A stretch of DNA of 64,000 nt from Lewinellaceae bacterium (lineage in GTDB: Bacteria > Bacteroidota > Bacteroidia > Chitinophagales > Saprospiraceae). Positions 16,798 to 25,782 of the stretch are shown here, piece by piece. The notes under the pieces are model-generated. The model saw only the letters and a list, made by a program, of their open reading frames with translations, was not told where the DNA came from and ran no database searches. A program made the position numbers and the translations under genes. Position 1 is the first letter of the stretch; every line of letters starts with the position of its first letter. The stretch lies in assembly GCA_020636275.1 (NCBI GenBank), contig JACJYD010000002.1:310001-374000 (forward strand), written 5' to 3'.

Positions 16798-18510
16798 TCA
16801 ATAAACAAGTGATACCATACCCGTCATTTGCCGTCCTTTCTTATCCTGTATTTTTACAAAATACAAACCCGGTGGCTGTTCAAGATACAAGTACAAGGTC
16901 TGCACCTGTTCCAACTGCTGCCGTTGAATGACCTGCCCGGAAGTGTTCATCACCTCAATGGTCACCTCCTGGTAGGTTGACCCCAGGTCGAGGGTGAAAC
17001 GGCCGGTGGTGGGGTTGGGGAAGAGAGCAACCGGCGTCGGTAAAGCCCGGTCAGATGCAGCGACGGTGCTCACGGCCCACTTGGCCGTAAACAGATCGGA
17101 ACCGCCCGCCGAGGTCAGGTCAAATACCCCGGTCCCCGGGTCAAAGTCTGCCGTTTCTTCGAAAGAACCGGTGAAGAACAGGTTCTGATCGGTATCCAGA
17201 AAGAGAGATGTGCATAGGTCGTTTTGCTGCCCTCCGATCTGCCGGACCCAGAGCAGGGCGCCAAGGGGATCCAGTTTCATCAGGAACATGTCTTCGCTTC
17301 CTGAAGCGGTCAGCATTTCTTCCCCGGGGCCAGGATCAAAGTCGACCATACTACTGAAGAAACCGGCCAGATAGTTATTCCCCGATTCTTCAATGGCCAG
17401 AGACAACGGCGTGATGTTGCCATTCTGCTGGACCAGTGCAATGGCTCCGGCAAATTCCCCTTCCGGGCTCAAACGGAGGAGGAAGAGGGATCCGTCATTT
17501 TCTTCTTTTCCCAGAGGCCATTCTCCGGGCCCCGGGTCAAAATCGACCACCCGGTCGAAGTTCCCGGCTATGACCACGTTCCCGAGAATGTCCATTTTAA
17601 TGACCCTTCCGAGATCGGAATACAGGCCACCGATACTCCGGGCCCACTGGAAATGACCGTTAATATTGAATTTCTGGATAAAAACGTCCGTCATACCGTT
17701 GGATGTGAGTTCATAGGTCCCGGCATCTGGGTCGAAGTCGGCGGTGTTTTGGAAATAGCCGGTTGTGAAATGGTTGCCTTCGGCATCCACGGCAAGTCCG
17801 GTGGCGCCGTCGTTACCCGGTCCTCCCATCGAGTAAGCGCGAATGAAATTGCCGCTGCAGTCCAGTTCAGCGACAAAAATATCGGTTCCTCCTGCGGAAG
17901 TCAGATAGCAAGTTCCTGCACCTGGCTTAAAATCAACAGTTTCTTCAAAATGACCTGCGATCAGGGCATGGACATTGCAGTCGATGGAGACCGAAGTGGC
18001 TTCATCCAATCCGGGACCGCCTATACTCTCGGCCCAAAGATAATCCCCGTTCCATTCGAGCGCCAGGACAAAGATATCCAGGCTCCCCTCTGAACTCAGA
18101 AGGCGTTCACCCGGTCCCGGATCAAAATCGACAGTACCCTGAAAAGAGCCTACGGCGACGACATTCCCATCCGGGCCTACTCCCATTGCATAGGGAAAAT
18201 CAGTCATCTCGTTGCCCAGGCTTTTGGCCCATACAAAGTTTCCGTCAGGGTCGAGTTTTTGGATAAAAATATCCATATCTCCGTTTGAAGTCAGGTCGTA
18301 GGTGTTGGGGCCGGGATCGAAGTCCACCGTTCCACTGAATTGTCCCAGGATAAAAATGTTCCCAGCAGCATCGAGTTTTATTTCTTTACCCCAATCTTTG
18401 GTTATGCTTCCGGTCTGTTTTGCCCATTCCAACTGGGGGGGCTGTGACCAGATATAACCTTTATAGAAGAAAAGCAAGGCAAAGATCAGGAGTTGGAATT
18501 TGATATTCAT
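16798..18510 (-). CDS. Secreted SBBP-type seven-repeat protein with T9SS sorting domain
   Basis: 570 residues from ATG 18510 (signal MNIKFQLLIFALLFFYKGYIWSQ); a longer upstream frame has no signal peptide at its start. Seven repeats of about 50-60 residues share '(A/V)DFDPGPGxxxLTS' followed by 'DIFIxKLDPxGNFxWAxSxGG', the SBBP-like propeller repeat, some with DPDAG or KPGAG variants. The C terminus 'PVALFPNPTTGRFTLDLGS...PGLYFVKI' is a T9SS type A sorting domain. It is a paralogue of the next gene upstream (18536-20260, same strand, 25-base gap), so the pair arose by duplication. The function is probably surface binding; nothing more can be said. Confidence 0.83.
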   Translation of the reverse strand: MNIKFQLLIFALLFFYKGYIWSQPPQLEWAKQTGSITKDWGKEIKLDAAGNIFILGQFSGTVDFDPGPNTYDLTSNGDMDIFIQKLDPDGNFVWAKSLGNEMTDFPYAMGVGPDGNVVAVGSFQGTVDFDPGPGERLLSSEGSLDIFVLALEWNGDYLWAESIGGPGLDEATSVSIDCNVHALIAGHFEETVDFKPGAGTCYLTSAGGTDIFVAELDCSGNFIRAYSMGGPGNDGATGLAVDAEGNHFTTGYFQNTADFDPDAGTYELTSNGMTDVFIQKFNINGHFQWARSIGGLYSDLGRVIKMDILGNVVIAGNFDRVVDFDPGPGEWPLGKEENDGSLFLLRLSPEGEFAGAIALVQQNGNITPLSLAIEESGNNYLAGFFSSMVDFDPGPGEEMLTASGSEDMFLMKLDPLGALLWVRQIGGQQNDLCTSLFLDTDQNLFFTGSFEETADFDPGTGVFDLTSAGGSDLFTAKWAVSTVAASDRALPTPVALFPNPTTGRFTLDLGSTYQEVTIEVMNTSGQVIQRQQLEQVQTLYLYLEQPPGLYFVKIQDKKGRQMTGMVSLVY

Positions 18511-18535
18511 GACTTCGTTTTTTGAGGTGAAAAGG

Positions 18536-20260
18536 TTATTGTCTGATGATTTTGCAGGTGGTTTTCTGTCCACCAGGAATGCTTATCTGTAGGAAATACA
18601 TACCGGGGGGGGTGTCGATGGTCAATTCCAGGGTAGATGCCATTGCCAACTGCCATTGCTGCACTACCTGCCCGTTTAGCGCAGTAACTTCAATCTTCAC
18701 ATCCTGGTAAATGGCTCCCAGATCAAGCATAAAAGTCCCGGTGGTTGGATTGGGAAAGAGCTGGAAAGAATAAGGGAGTCCCTGATCTGCGGTGGCGTCG
18801 GGGGCCTGGGTCCATTTTGTGATAAAAATATCCTCTTCTCCTACTGCTGTCAGATAATACATCTCCTCGCCGGGATCAAAGTCTTCCATTCCCTCAAAAT
18901 ACCCGGTGAGGTATATATTTCCCAAGGGATCTATAGCGATTGACCGTCCCTGGTCCTCCTGATAATAAATTCCTCCAACCCTTCCAGCCCAGAGGAAATC
19001 ACCCAGGGGGGAAACCTTAAGCACAAAAATGTCGGGGTTGAAATCGGCGATCAACACGTATTCCTCCGGCCCGGGGTCGAAATCAATGGTGTCGGCAAAA
19101 AAGCCGGTGGCATAGATATTCCCGGCGGGATCGACCGCCACGCTCAACGGGATACAATAACTCTCCACCTGCGCCTCCTCCAGAGAAAAGGCGAATCTGA
19201 AATTTCCATCAGGGTCCAATTTCAGAATGAAGAAACGGGCATCCAAACCGCCGTTCAGGAAGTATGCGCTCGGTCCGGGATCGAAGTCGGTGATATATTG
19301 GAAGGTGCCGGCAATGACGGGATTGCCCTCGGAATCGATAGCGATCGAATGCCCTTCATCCCATCCCGGTCCTCCGATGCATTTTACCCACAATAAATGG
19401 CCCTGTGGATCCAGTTTCAGAATGAAGATATCGTACACTCCTTTGGCGGTTACGACCAAGGCTCCCGGCCCCGGGTCCAGGTCGGAAACGTCTCGGAAGC
19501 GGCCAGTGACGAAAATATTACCGTCTTCATCAAGTGCGACGGATGTCCCGCAATCGAATTGTTCAATTCCGCCCATCTTTCCTGCGAAGAGAAAATTCCC
19601 CTCGGCATCTAACCGGACGATGAAGGCATCTTCTGCGCCTTTAGAGACCAGAGGGAAATTTTCAGGTCCGGGATCGAAATCGACGGTTTCCTCAAAACTC
19701 CCGGTTACGACAAGGGCGCCGTTATGTCCTGTGGCGATGGAAATTCCCATATCGATGCCTGGCCCCCCGAAACCCCGCACCCATCGGAAGTGACCGTCTC
19801 CACCCAGGGCCAGGACGAAAATGTCTTTCCCTCCATTCGAGATCATGACGGATCCCCTGGGGCCCGGATTAAAGTTGACCGAATCCTGGAAAGAACCGGT
19901 AATGACCACATTGTCCTCCGGGTCTACGGCAATAGAGGCCCCTTCATCCGCCAGGACGCCGCCGAAACTTCGGACCCAGAGCAGGTTGCCATTCGGGTCC
20001 AGTTTTTGGACGAAAAGATCGCGCGCCCCTTTGGAAGTGAGAAAATAGACTCCCGGCCCCGGGTCGAAGTCGACCGAGCCGCAAAAATAGCCGGTGGAGA
20101 AAATGTTGCCGGCAGCATCGAATGCGACGGCTTTCCCGAGATCGGAACCCGGTCCCCCCATGCGCCTTGCCCACTCGAACTGGGGTCCCTGCGCCGGGCT
20201 GCTGAAGATCAAAACGAGGAAAAGGAGGATAAAAGAGAGGCCTTTCCGGATCTGTTGCAT
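18536..20260 (-). CDS. Secreted SBBP-type seven-repeat protein, paralogue, T9SS sorting domain
   Basis: 574 residues. The signal peptide is MQQIRKGLSFILLFLVLIFSSPAQ. Seven repeats carry 'DFDPGPxxxxLxS' and 'DxFVxKLDPxGNLLWVxxFGG', with the second (NFNPGPRG) and fourth (DLDPGPG) most diverged. It ends with 'LPYSFQLFPNPTTGTFMLDLGA...PPGMYFLQI', a T9SS type A sorting domain nearly identical in plan to that of the downstream gene. It is likely first in a two-gene operon with 16798-18510. A divergent gene starts at 20502. Confidence 0.83.
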   Translation of the reverse strand: MQQIRKGLSFILLFLVLIFSSPAQGPQFEWARRMGGPGSDLGKAVAFDAAGNIFSTGYFCGSVDFDPGPGVYFLTSKGARDLFVQKLDPNGNLLWVRSFGGVLADEGASIAVDPEDNVVITGSFQDSVNFNPGPRGSVMISNGGKDIFVLALGGDGHFRWVRGFGGPGIDMGISIATGHNGALVVTGSFEETVDFDPGPENFPLVSKGAEDAFIVRLDAEGNFLFAGKMGGIEQFDCGTSVALDEDGNIFVTGRFRDVSDLDPGPGALVVTAKGVYDIFILKLDPQGHLLWVKCIGGPGWDEGHSIAIDSEGNPVIAGTFQYITDFDPGPSAYFLNGGLDARFFILKLDPDGNFRFAFSLEEAQVESYCIPLSVAVDPAGNIYATGFFADTIDFDPGPEEYVLIADFNPDIFVLKVSPLGDFLWAGRVGGIYYQEDQGRSIAIDPLGNIYLTGYFEGMEDFDPGEEMYYLTAVGEEDIFITKWTQAPDATADQGLPYSFQLFPNPTTGTFMLDLGAIYQDVKIEVTALNGQVVQQWQLAMASTLELTIDTPPGMYFLQISIPGGQKTTCKIIRQ

Positions 20261-20301
20261 GGCTGGTCATTTAGGGTGATAAAATCCGGAAGGTAGGGGT
20301 T

Positions 20302-20317
20302 GCGCTCCGCGGAGCGC
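20302..20317. repeat. 16-bp perfect palindrome in divergent promoter region
   Basis: GCGCTCCGCGGAGCGC lies 42 bases upstream of the propeller gene at 20260 and 185 bases before the GH109 gene. It could be an operator or a minor repeat. The rest of the 20261-20501 gap shows only a promoter box. Confidence 0.4.
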
Positions 20318-20384
20318 CCTTCAATAATGTCCTAAAAAGTAGTTGATTCTTGGGTGAAAGGCAATGACGAATATCATAGTTCCG

Positions 20385-20392
20385 TAAATTTG
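20385..20392 (+). promoter_or_regulatory. Promoter -7 box for the GH109 operon
   Basis: TAAATTTG matches TAnnTTTG, 110 bases before the GH109 ATG. No clear -33 element is visible at the usual distance. Confidence 0.35.
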
Positions 20393-20501
20393 ACCTTATG
20401 AATGGCTACTTCTCCATTCTTCTATTCATACTCCTGATCAAATGCCTTTGCAGGCTACCACATACTCAAAGAAGAATATTGCGAATTTCCAACTGACAAA
20501 C

Positions 20502-21893
20502 ATGAACAAACAACTCAACCGCCGCCAATTCATTCAAACCTCTGCTCTCGGCGCCGCCGGGCTGATGCTGTCGCCCAACGCCTCCCCCGAAGCGGAGTCC
20601 GCCCCCTCCATTTTGAAACAACCGCTCAACGACCGCCTTCGCCTGGGCTTTATCGGGGTGGGCCTCCGCGGCCAAAACCACCTCGAACTGGCCCTCGACC
20701 GCGCCGATTGCGAAGTGACCGCCATCTGCGATATCGATCAGGGGATGATCGACGACACCCTCAAGATGATCGCCGATAAAGGCAAGTCCAAACCGAAGAT
20801 CTACGGCCTCGACGAACATGCCTTCCGCGAGCTCGTCGCCGATCCGGATGTCGATGCGGTGGTTATCGCTACCCCCTGGCGCTGGCATTCCGAAATGGCG
20901 ATCGCCGCCATGAAAGCCGGCAAATATACCGGTATGGAGGTCTGCGGTGGTTTTTCTCTCGACGAGTGCTGGCAATTGGTCAACACCCATGAGGAGACGG
21001 GCGCCCACCTGTTTTTCCTCGAAAACGTCAACTATCGCCGCGACATCATGGCCGTGATGCGAATGGTCCGGGAAGGGCTTTTCGGAGAGCTCATCCACGT
21101 GGAAGGCGGCTATCAGCACGACCTGCGGGAGGTGAAGTTCAACAACGGCACACAGCCCTATGGTGGGGGGGTGGAATTTGGAGATAAGGGATACAGTGAA
21201 GCCCGCTGGCGCACCTACCATGCCATCCATCGAAATGCTGAATTGTATCCCACCCATGGTCTCGGCCCGGTGGCTACCCTGCTCGATATCAACCGGGGCA
21301 ACCGCATGCTCTATCTGACGTCCATGTCGACCAAGTCGCGCGGACTCCATAATTATATCCTGGATCACGAAAAAGGCGGTCCCGGGCACCCCAACGCGAA
21401 GATCGAGTTCAAACTGGGCGATGTGGTCACTACCATGATCAAGTGCAGTAACGGCGAGAGCATTACCCTGTTTCACGACACCAGCCTGCCGCGGCCCTAT
21501 TCGCTGGGCTTCCGGGTACAGGGGACCAAAGGCCTTTGGATGGACGTGAACCAATCGCTGTATATCGAAGGCCAGAGCAGCCCGCGCCGGTGGGAGGAAG
21601 CCCAGGCCTGGCTCGACAAATACGACCATCCACTCTGGAAACGCTATGAAAACGAAGCCGTGGGCGCCGGGCATGGTGGCATGGACTTCTTCCTCTTCCA
21701 TGCTTTCATCGAAGGGGCCAAGCGCAATGAGGCGCCGCCCATCGACGTATACGACGGCGCTACCTGGCTGGCCATCACGCCGCTGTCGGAAGATTCGGTC
21801 GCGATGGGCAGCCAACCGGTGGCTATTCCCGACTTCACCCGGGGCCGATGGACGATGCGGAAACCCGTTTTTGGATTCAGCGACGTTTATTGA
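20502..21893 (+). CDS. GH109-type NAD-dependent alpha-N-acetylgalactosaminidase, Tat-exported
   Basis: 463 residues from ATG 20502. The N terminus 'NRRQFIQTSALGAAGLML' is a twin-arginine signal. A Gfo/Idh/MocA Rossmann domain follows ('LGFIGVGLRG', 'CDID'), then blocks I associate with glycoside hydrolase family 109: 'ATPWRWHSEMAIAAMKAGK', 'LENVNYRRDIMAVMRMVREG', 'GGYQHDLREVKFN', 'YGGGVEFGDKGYSEARWRT' and 'YPTHGLGPVA'. GH109 enzymes use tightly bound NAD+ to oxidise C3 of the sugar and release terminal alpha-GalNAc from glycans. The stop codon overlaps the start of the next gene (TGATG), a fused sugar kinase/nucleotidyltransferase. The specificity is inferred from family, not proven. Confidence 0.85.
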   Translation: MNKQLNRRQFIQTSALGAAGLMLSPNASPEAESAPSILKQPLNDRLRLGFIGVGLRGQNHLELALDRADCEVTAICDIDQGMIDDTLKMIADKGKSKPKIYGLDEHAFRELVADPDVDAVVIATPWRWHSEMAIAAMKAGKYTGMEVCGGFSLDECWQLVNTHEETGAHLFFLENVNYRRDIMAVMRMVREGLFGELIHVEGGYQHDLREVKFNNGTQPYGGGVEFGDKGYSEARWRTYHAIHRNAELYPTHGLGPVATLLDINRGNRMLYLTSMSTKSRGLHNYILDHEKGGPGHPNAKIEFKLGDVVTTMIKCSNGESITLFHDTSLPRPYSLGFRVQGTKGLWMDVNQSLYIEGQSSPRRWEEAQAWLDKYDHPLWKRYENEAVGAGHGGMDFFLFHAFIEGAKRNEAPPIDVYDGATWLAITPLSEDSVAMGSQPVAIPDFTRGRWTMRKPVFGFSDVY

Positions 21894-23674
21894 TGGATAT
21901 TCAGATCGTAGTGTTGGCTGCCGGCCTCGGCCGTCGCTTTGGTGGCGATAAACAACTGGTAGAAGTCGGCCCTTTTGGCGAATGGCTGCTCGACTATGCG
22001 CTTCAGGACGCCCGCCTGGCCGGTTTTTCGGAAGCGGTGCTGGTGGTGCGTCCGGAAATGGCGGCGATCGAAAACAGAGCCTTCCCCCTGCCGGTAAAAC
22101 TGGCATTCCAGTATGAGCCTTTGGGCACTGCCCACGCCCTTTGGTCGGCCCGGGACCGGATAAGCGGGCCATTCGCCGTGGTCAACGCCGACGATTACTA
22201 CGGGCGGGAGAGCTATTTTCAATTGGCTGCCTTTCTCCGGGAGGAATGCCGCCCCGGACACTACGGCCTTATCGGTTTTCCCCTGGAGAAGACCCTTTCG
22301 GACAGCGGTCCGGTATCGCGGGCAATCTGCCAGGTCGATGCACAGGGTTACCTGATCGATATTGAAGAACATACCGGATTGATAAAAAGCGATCCCACCT
22401 TGCTCCGGCAGTCCCTGGTTTCCATGAATAGCTGGGCCCTTCACCCCGATTTTTTGGAATTTCTGGAAGAAGCGTTTCCCCGGTTTTTGAAAGATAAAAA
22501 AGGGGAGTGGTACTTACCCTCGATGATCCGGGAGGCGATAAAAACCCTTGACGCCCGGGTGAAGGTAATGCCGGCCCGTTCGGACTGGATGGGGTTGACC
22601 CACGCTTCCGACCTGCCCTTGGTCCGGGACCGGCTGTCTGTCTTTCACAACCTGGAGGCTAAGGTCTTTCCGGCTTTTTTTCCAATGGGAACAATTCGGC
22701 AGACCACTCTTTTGCAAGGGGGCCACATCCACCGTACGGTCCGGGTGGAGTGGGAAGCGGAGGGTCAGCATGCAGCGGCCGTTTTTCAGCGCCTCAATCC
22801 ACAGATCTTTCCCGACCCGGAATTGATGGTCGAAAACAACCGCATCATTGCCGATCATTTGGAGGGAAAGGGATATTCCAAAGAGGTACTTCGACCCATT
22901 CGGACGCCTGAAGGGGCTGCAGTCGTTTGGGCCGGCGACCACCCCTGGCGGGCTTTTCCCTTTTTATCGAATACCTACACCCGGCTCTTTCCAACCGTTC
23001 CGGAAGAGGTGTATCAATCCGCAGCTGCGGTAGGAGAGTGGCATTCTTTTCTCAGGGATCTTGATCCGCAACAGATCAGGCCGGCCATCCCCGGTTTTTT
23101 CGATGTCGAAAAAAGGTGGAAGCAATGGGAAACCGCCAGTGGCAACGCCCTTCCCGACCGGCTCGAAAAGGCCGGTTCTGCCATTGTTGAACTGGAATCC
23201 CATCGCGGATTGGTAGACCGGTTTTTGGATCTTCAAAAAGAAAATACCTTGCCCTTGCGCATCCTTCACGGCGATCCCAAACTTTCCAACCTGCTTTTCG
23301 ACGAGCAAACCCACGAAGTACGGGCACTGATCGATTGGGATACCGTGCAGCCGGGTTGGATTGTTTTCGACTTCGGCGATATGGTAAGGGCCTACGCCAA
23401 CCCCTGTGCCGAGGACGAGCCTGATCTGGAAAAGGTCACTATTCACAGGCCCTACATGGAGGCCCTGATAGATGGTTTTCTCTCCCAAATGGGCCCCTGG
23501 CTTACCCCTGCCGAGCGGGAGCACATCTTCCTCGGTGCCCGTTGGGTGATCTGGATCCAGGCCCTGCGCTTTCTGGCCGACTACCTGGTGGGGGACAAAT
23601 ATTACCCGGTGCAATACGAGTCGCACAATTTGGTCCGGGCGAGGAACCAGTTGCGGCTGCTGGAGTGTTTGTGA
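21893..23674 (+). CDS. Fused sugar-1-phosphate nucleotidyltransferase and NahK-like sugar kinase
   Basis: 593 residues from ATG 21893, overlapping the GH109 stop. Residues 1-245 are a nucleotidyltransferase: 'VVLAAGLGRRFGGDKQL' (nucleotide and phosphate loop), 'PLGTAHALW' and 'VVNADDYYG' (metal-binding Asp). Residues about 260-593 are an APH-fold kinase with 'HGDPKLSNLLFD' (His459, Asp461 catalytic), 'IDWDTVQPG' and 'FDFGDMVRA'. The kinase half most resembles N-acetylhexosamine 1-kinase (NahK). The fusion would phosphorylate a free N-acetylhexosamine at C1 and transfer it to UTP, giving the UDP-sugar. AmgK/MurU-like recycling of MurNAc is the alternative. Context with GH109 favours GalNAc. 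Confidence 0.8.
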   Translation: MDIQIVVLAAGLGRRFGGDKQLVEVGPFGEWLLDYALQDARLAGFSEAVLVVRPEMAAIENRAFPLPVKLAFQYEPLGTAHALWSARDRISGPFAVVNADDYYGRESYFQLAAFLREECRPGHYGLIGFPLEKTLSDSGPVSRAICQVDAQGYLIDIEEHTGLIKSDPTLLRQSLVSMNSWALHPDFLEFLEEAFPRFLKDKKGEWYLPSMIREAIKTLDARVKVMPARSDWMGLTHASDLPLVRDRLSVFHNLEAKVFPAFFPMGTIRQTTLLQGGHIHRTVRVEWEAEGQHAAAVFQRLNPQIFPDPELMVENNRIIADHLEGKGYSKEVLRPIRTPEGAAVVWAGDHPWRAFPFLSNTYTRLFPTVPEEVYQSAAAVGEWHSFLRDLDPQQIRPAIPGFFDVEKRWKQWETASGNALPDRLEKAGSAIVELESHRGLVDRFLDLQKENTLPLRILHGDPKLSNLLFDEQTHEVRALIDWDTVQPGWIVFDFGDMVRAYANPCAEDEPDLEKVTIHRPYMEALIDGFLSQMGPWLTPAEREHIFLGARWVIWIQALRFLADYLVGDKYYPVQYESHNLVRARNQLRLLECL

Positions 23675-24019
23675 TCACTCTTTTCTCCGCTGCAACAAAT
23701 AAGATGGAGCGGATTCATCGCCCTTCTGAAAAGTGGGTTGAAACAACTCCCATCCGTTCAGATACAAATAGTTGAGCGCGGCGATATCGTTCTTGAACGT
23801 GTTCTCTTCCCGATCGCGAAGGGGATCGAAATTGGAAAAGGGCCCAGAGGGCTGCTGTCCGTAATTGATCCGAACGACACCGCCGATTCCGATGGCGGCA
23901 TGGACCTCTATGTATTGGATGTCGAGTGTATTGATGTCTACATCGCCAACCATAACCTGTCCTTGGCTCAGTTGGGCAAAAATTACCCAAATACCGAGGA
24001 ATAGCAGTTTTTTCATCAT
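23675..24019 (-). CDS. Small secreted protein of unknown function
   Basis: 114 residues from the first of two adjacent ATGs (24019, 24016). MMKKLLFLGIWVIFAQLSQGQ is a signal peptide. The mature part starts 'VGDVDINTLDIQYIEVHAAI' and contains 'VRINYGQQP' and 'FKNDIAALNYLYLNGWELFQ', a short alpha/beta protein. No catalytic residues are apparent. It stops at the base after the kinase fusion stop (23674), tail to tail with no intergenic space. The ATG is followed upstream by the double-palindrome repeat. Confidence 0.6.
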   Translation of the reverse strand: MMKKLLFLGIWVIFAQLSQGQVMVGDVDINTLDIQYIEVHAAIGIGGVVRINYGQQPSGPFSNFDPLRDREENTFKNDIAALNYLYLNGWELFQPTFQKGDESAPSYLLQRRKE

Positions 24020-24054
24020 GGTATTCCGGAAATTGATTTGGTGAATTTTAGTGA

Positions 24055-24203
24055 ACATACGCAAATGCGAAAAAATACTTTAAAAATGACTATTTCGGCG
24101 CCTGCAGGCGCCGAAATAGTCATTTTTAAAAGCAAAGTCGCCGCCGCAGGCGGCGACTTTGCTTTTAAAAATCTTTGAATACGCGTTCTGCGTAACTCCT
24201 GAT
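24055..24203. repeat. TGCGTAACTCCTGA repeat, copy A, with two nested palindromes
   Basis: The outer parts (TACGCAAATGCG ... ATACTTTAAAAAT and AAATCTTTGAATACGC ... TGCGTAACTCCTGA) align with 60924-60986. Between them sit a perfect 52-bp palindrome (24079-24130, core GGCGCCTGCAGGCGCC) and a 24-bp-arm hairpin with a 3-base loop (24122-24172, core GTCGCCGCC-GCA-GGCGGCGAC), which share an overlapping arm. Copy B lacks both. This fills most of the 218-base gap between two minus-strand genes. Confidence 0.8.
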
Positions 24204-24237
24204 TTATTCTCCTGCGAAGTAAAGGAATCTTTGTTTT

Positions 24238-25746
24238 TTATTGGAGCAGGTTAAACGATAAGCCTACAAAAAGTCCCAATTCATAGTGTGAAAACACAGG
24301 AATTTCTCCGTTAAATGCATCAAACCGGTCGCCGGGCAGGATGCCTTCGTCCAGGCGTTTCACGGATGCCCCCGCCAGTCCTGCGGTAAACACCAAGCGG
24401 TCGCGCTTGCCCAGCAACACCGACGGACCCAGGAAAAAGGCCGGAGACTGCCCTTGGGACCCATCCCAGAGCGGCAGGCCGATGCCGAAACTGCCGCCCC
24501 AGGACAGGTGGTGTTTACCCAGGGAGTAGAAATGGAGAAAGCTGACCAGCGAAGGGAAGAACTGGCTGGCCTGCCGGCTCCCGATCAGCCCTTCCCGCAC
24601 AAAATAATCCTCGACGGGCTTCAGGGCGTGCACAAAACTCACACCTACGCTGGCGTTGATCTTGAACCCTCCATAGGTCGACACCAGGACCGACCGCTTC
24701 CGGAAGGTTTGTCCTTCGCTCATCCCCAGCCGGTTTGCTACTTCCTCCTGCAATTGGATCTCGACCTCATAAGTGAGCTGATCGCGCTCCGCCAGTTGTT
24801 GGCTGTGCAGGCTGAACGGGGTCATGCCGATCTCCTTCAAACGGAAGCGGAGGTTCTCCCATGTTGCGGGGTCTTTTTGCTGCAATTGCTCGTCAAAGGC
24901 CTCGGCTCCTTCGATCGATTCTTCCAACAACTCCAGGTATTTTCTGGATACGCCCATGGTTTGGTCCATCGTCTGGACCAGGGCCTGTACGGGTTCCTGA
25001 TCGGATTGCTGCCATTGGTCCCGCTGCACTTCGATGACTTCCATCAGTTGGGCCAGCGAATCGCGCCGTGCCTTCAGGGCGCGCAGGAGTTGGCGATGTT
25101 TCCCCGCACTCTGCCGGAAGTCGAGCTTGGTGGAGTTGCCTTCCAGCGATTCCCGGTAGCGGGTCGCTTCCTCCTGCACCAGAGAAGGAGGCAGGAAGGG
25201 GTTCCGCAAGAGGGCGTCCAGGGTTTCGCTCATGTCCTCCATCTGGAGGAAGGTGGCTTCCAGTTCTTCCATCTCCTGAGATCCGGTCCGGATGGTTTGG
25301 TCGAGCCCGTGCAGGTTTTCGAGGGTTCGAACCACTTCCGACAAGGGCCCCCTGGCCTGCCCGATGGCGGGAATGGCAGGCATGGCCGGATATTCCTCGA
25401 AGGCGTTCAGCACGGCGATATGGCCGGGACCGGAAGGGATCAGCTCGGACTCCGGATTGGGCAGGCCTGGGGCGAGTGGATCGAGTAAAAAGAATGGAGT
25501 TGAATGCAAACCGGGGCCGATATCCTCCTGGGTGGTCTGTATACCCGACCGGAGGGCGTACCGGTTGTATTCCAGCAAGTGAAAATACACGGGATATCCC
25601 TGCCGTACGATCGGCCGGTCGAGCGACTTTCCATTGCTCATATACCAGATCGAATCCCGGAATACATCGTAGTAAACGTGCAGGTCTTGTCCGGAAATGT
25701 TTGAGAAAAAAAAGAAAAAGGGGATGGCCAGGAGGAGCTTTTTCAT
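24238..25746 (-). CDS. Exported helical protein with C-terminal barrel-like domain, partner of caspase gene
   Basis: 502 residues. MKKLLLAIPFFFFFSNISGQ is a signal peptide. Residues about 20-90 form a beta domain ('VYYDVFRDSIWYMSNGKSLD'). Residues 125-330 are long, charged and rich in Leu/Gln/Glu, predicted alpha-helical or coiled coil. The last 150 residues ('VLVSTYGGFKINASVGVSFVH ... YELGLFVGLSFNLLQ') read like an outer-membrane barrel ending in alternating strands. The gene lies 36 bases after the caspase-family gene on the same strand, so they form an operon. No known family is recognised. Confidence 0.6.
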   Translation of the reverse strand: MKKLLLAIPFFFFFSNISGQDLHVYYDVFRDSIWYMSNGKSLDRPIVRQGYPVYFHLLEYNRYALRSGIQTTQEDIGPGLHSTPFFLLDPLAPGLPNPESELIPSGPGHIAVLNAFEEYPAMPAIPAIGQARGPLSEVVRTLENLHGLDQTIRTGSQEMEELEATFLQMEDMSETLDALLRNPFLPPSLVQEEATRYRESLEGNSTKLDFRQSAGKHRQLLRALKARRDSLAQLMEVIEVQRDQWQQSDQEPVQALVQTMDQTMGVSRKYLELLEESIEGAEAFDEQLQQKDPATWENLRFRLKEIGMTPFSLHSQQLAERDQLTYEVEIQLQEEVANRLGMSEGQTFRKRSVLVSTYGGFKINASVGVSFVHALKPVEDYFVREGLIGSRQASQFFPSLVSFLHFYSLGKHHLSWGGSFGIGLPLWDGSQGQSPAFFLGPSVLLGKRDRLVFTAGLAGASVKRLDEGILPGDRFDAFNGEIPVFSHYELGLFVGLSFNLLQ

Positions 25747-25782
25747 CTTGGGGATCGGTTTTAGCGAATAAGAAAATAGGTG

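Noticed and set aside
20466..22172. Long minus-strand frame across the GH109 and kinase genes
   Set aside because: Antisense of two genes with strong motifs; high GC keeps the frame open by chance.
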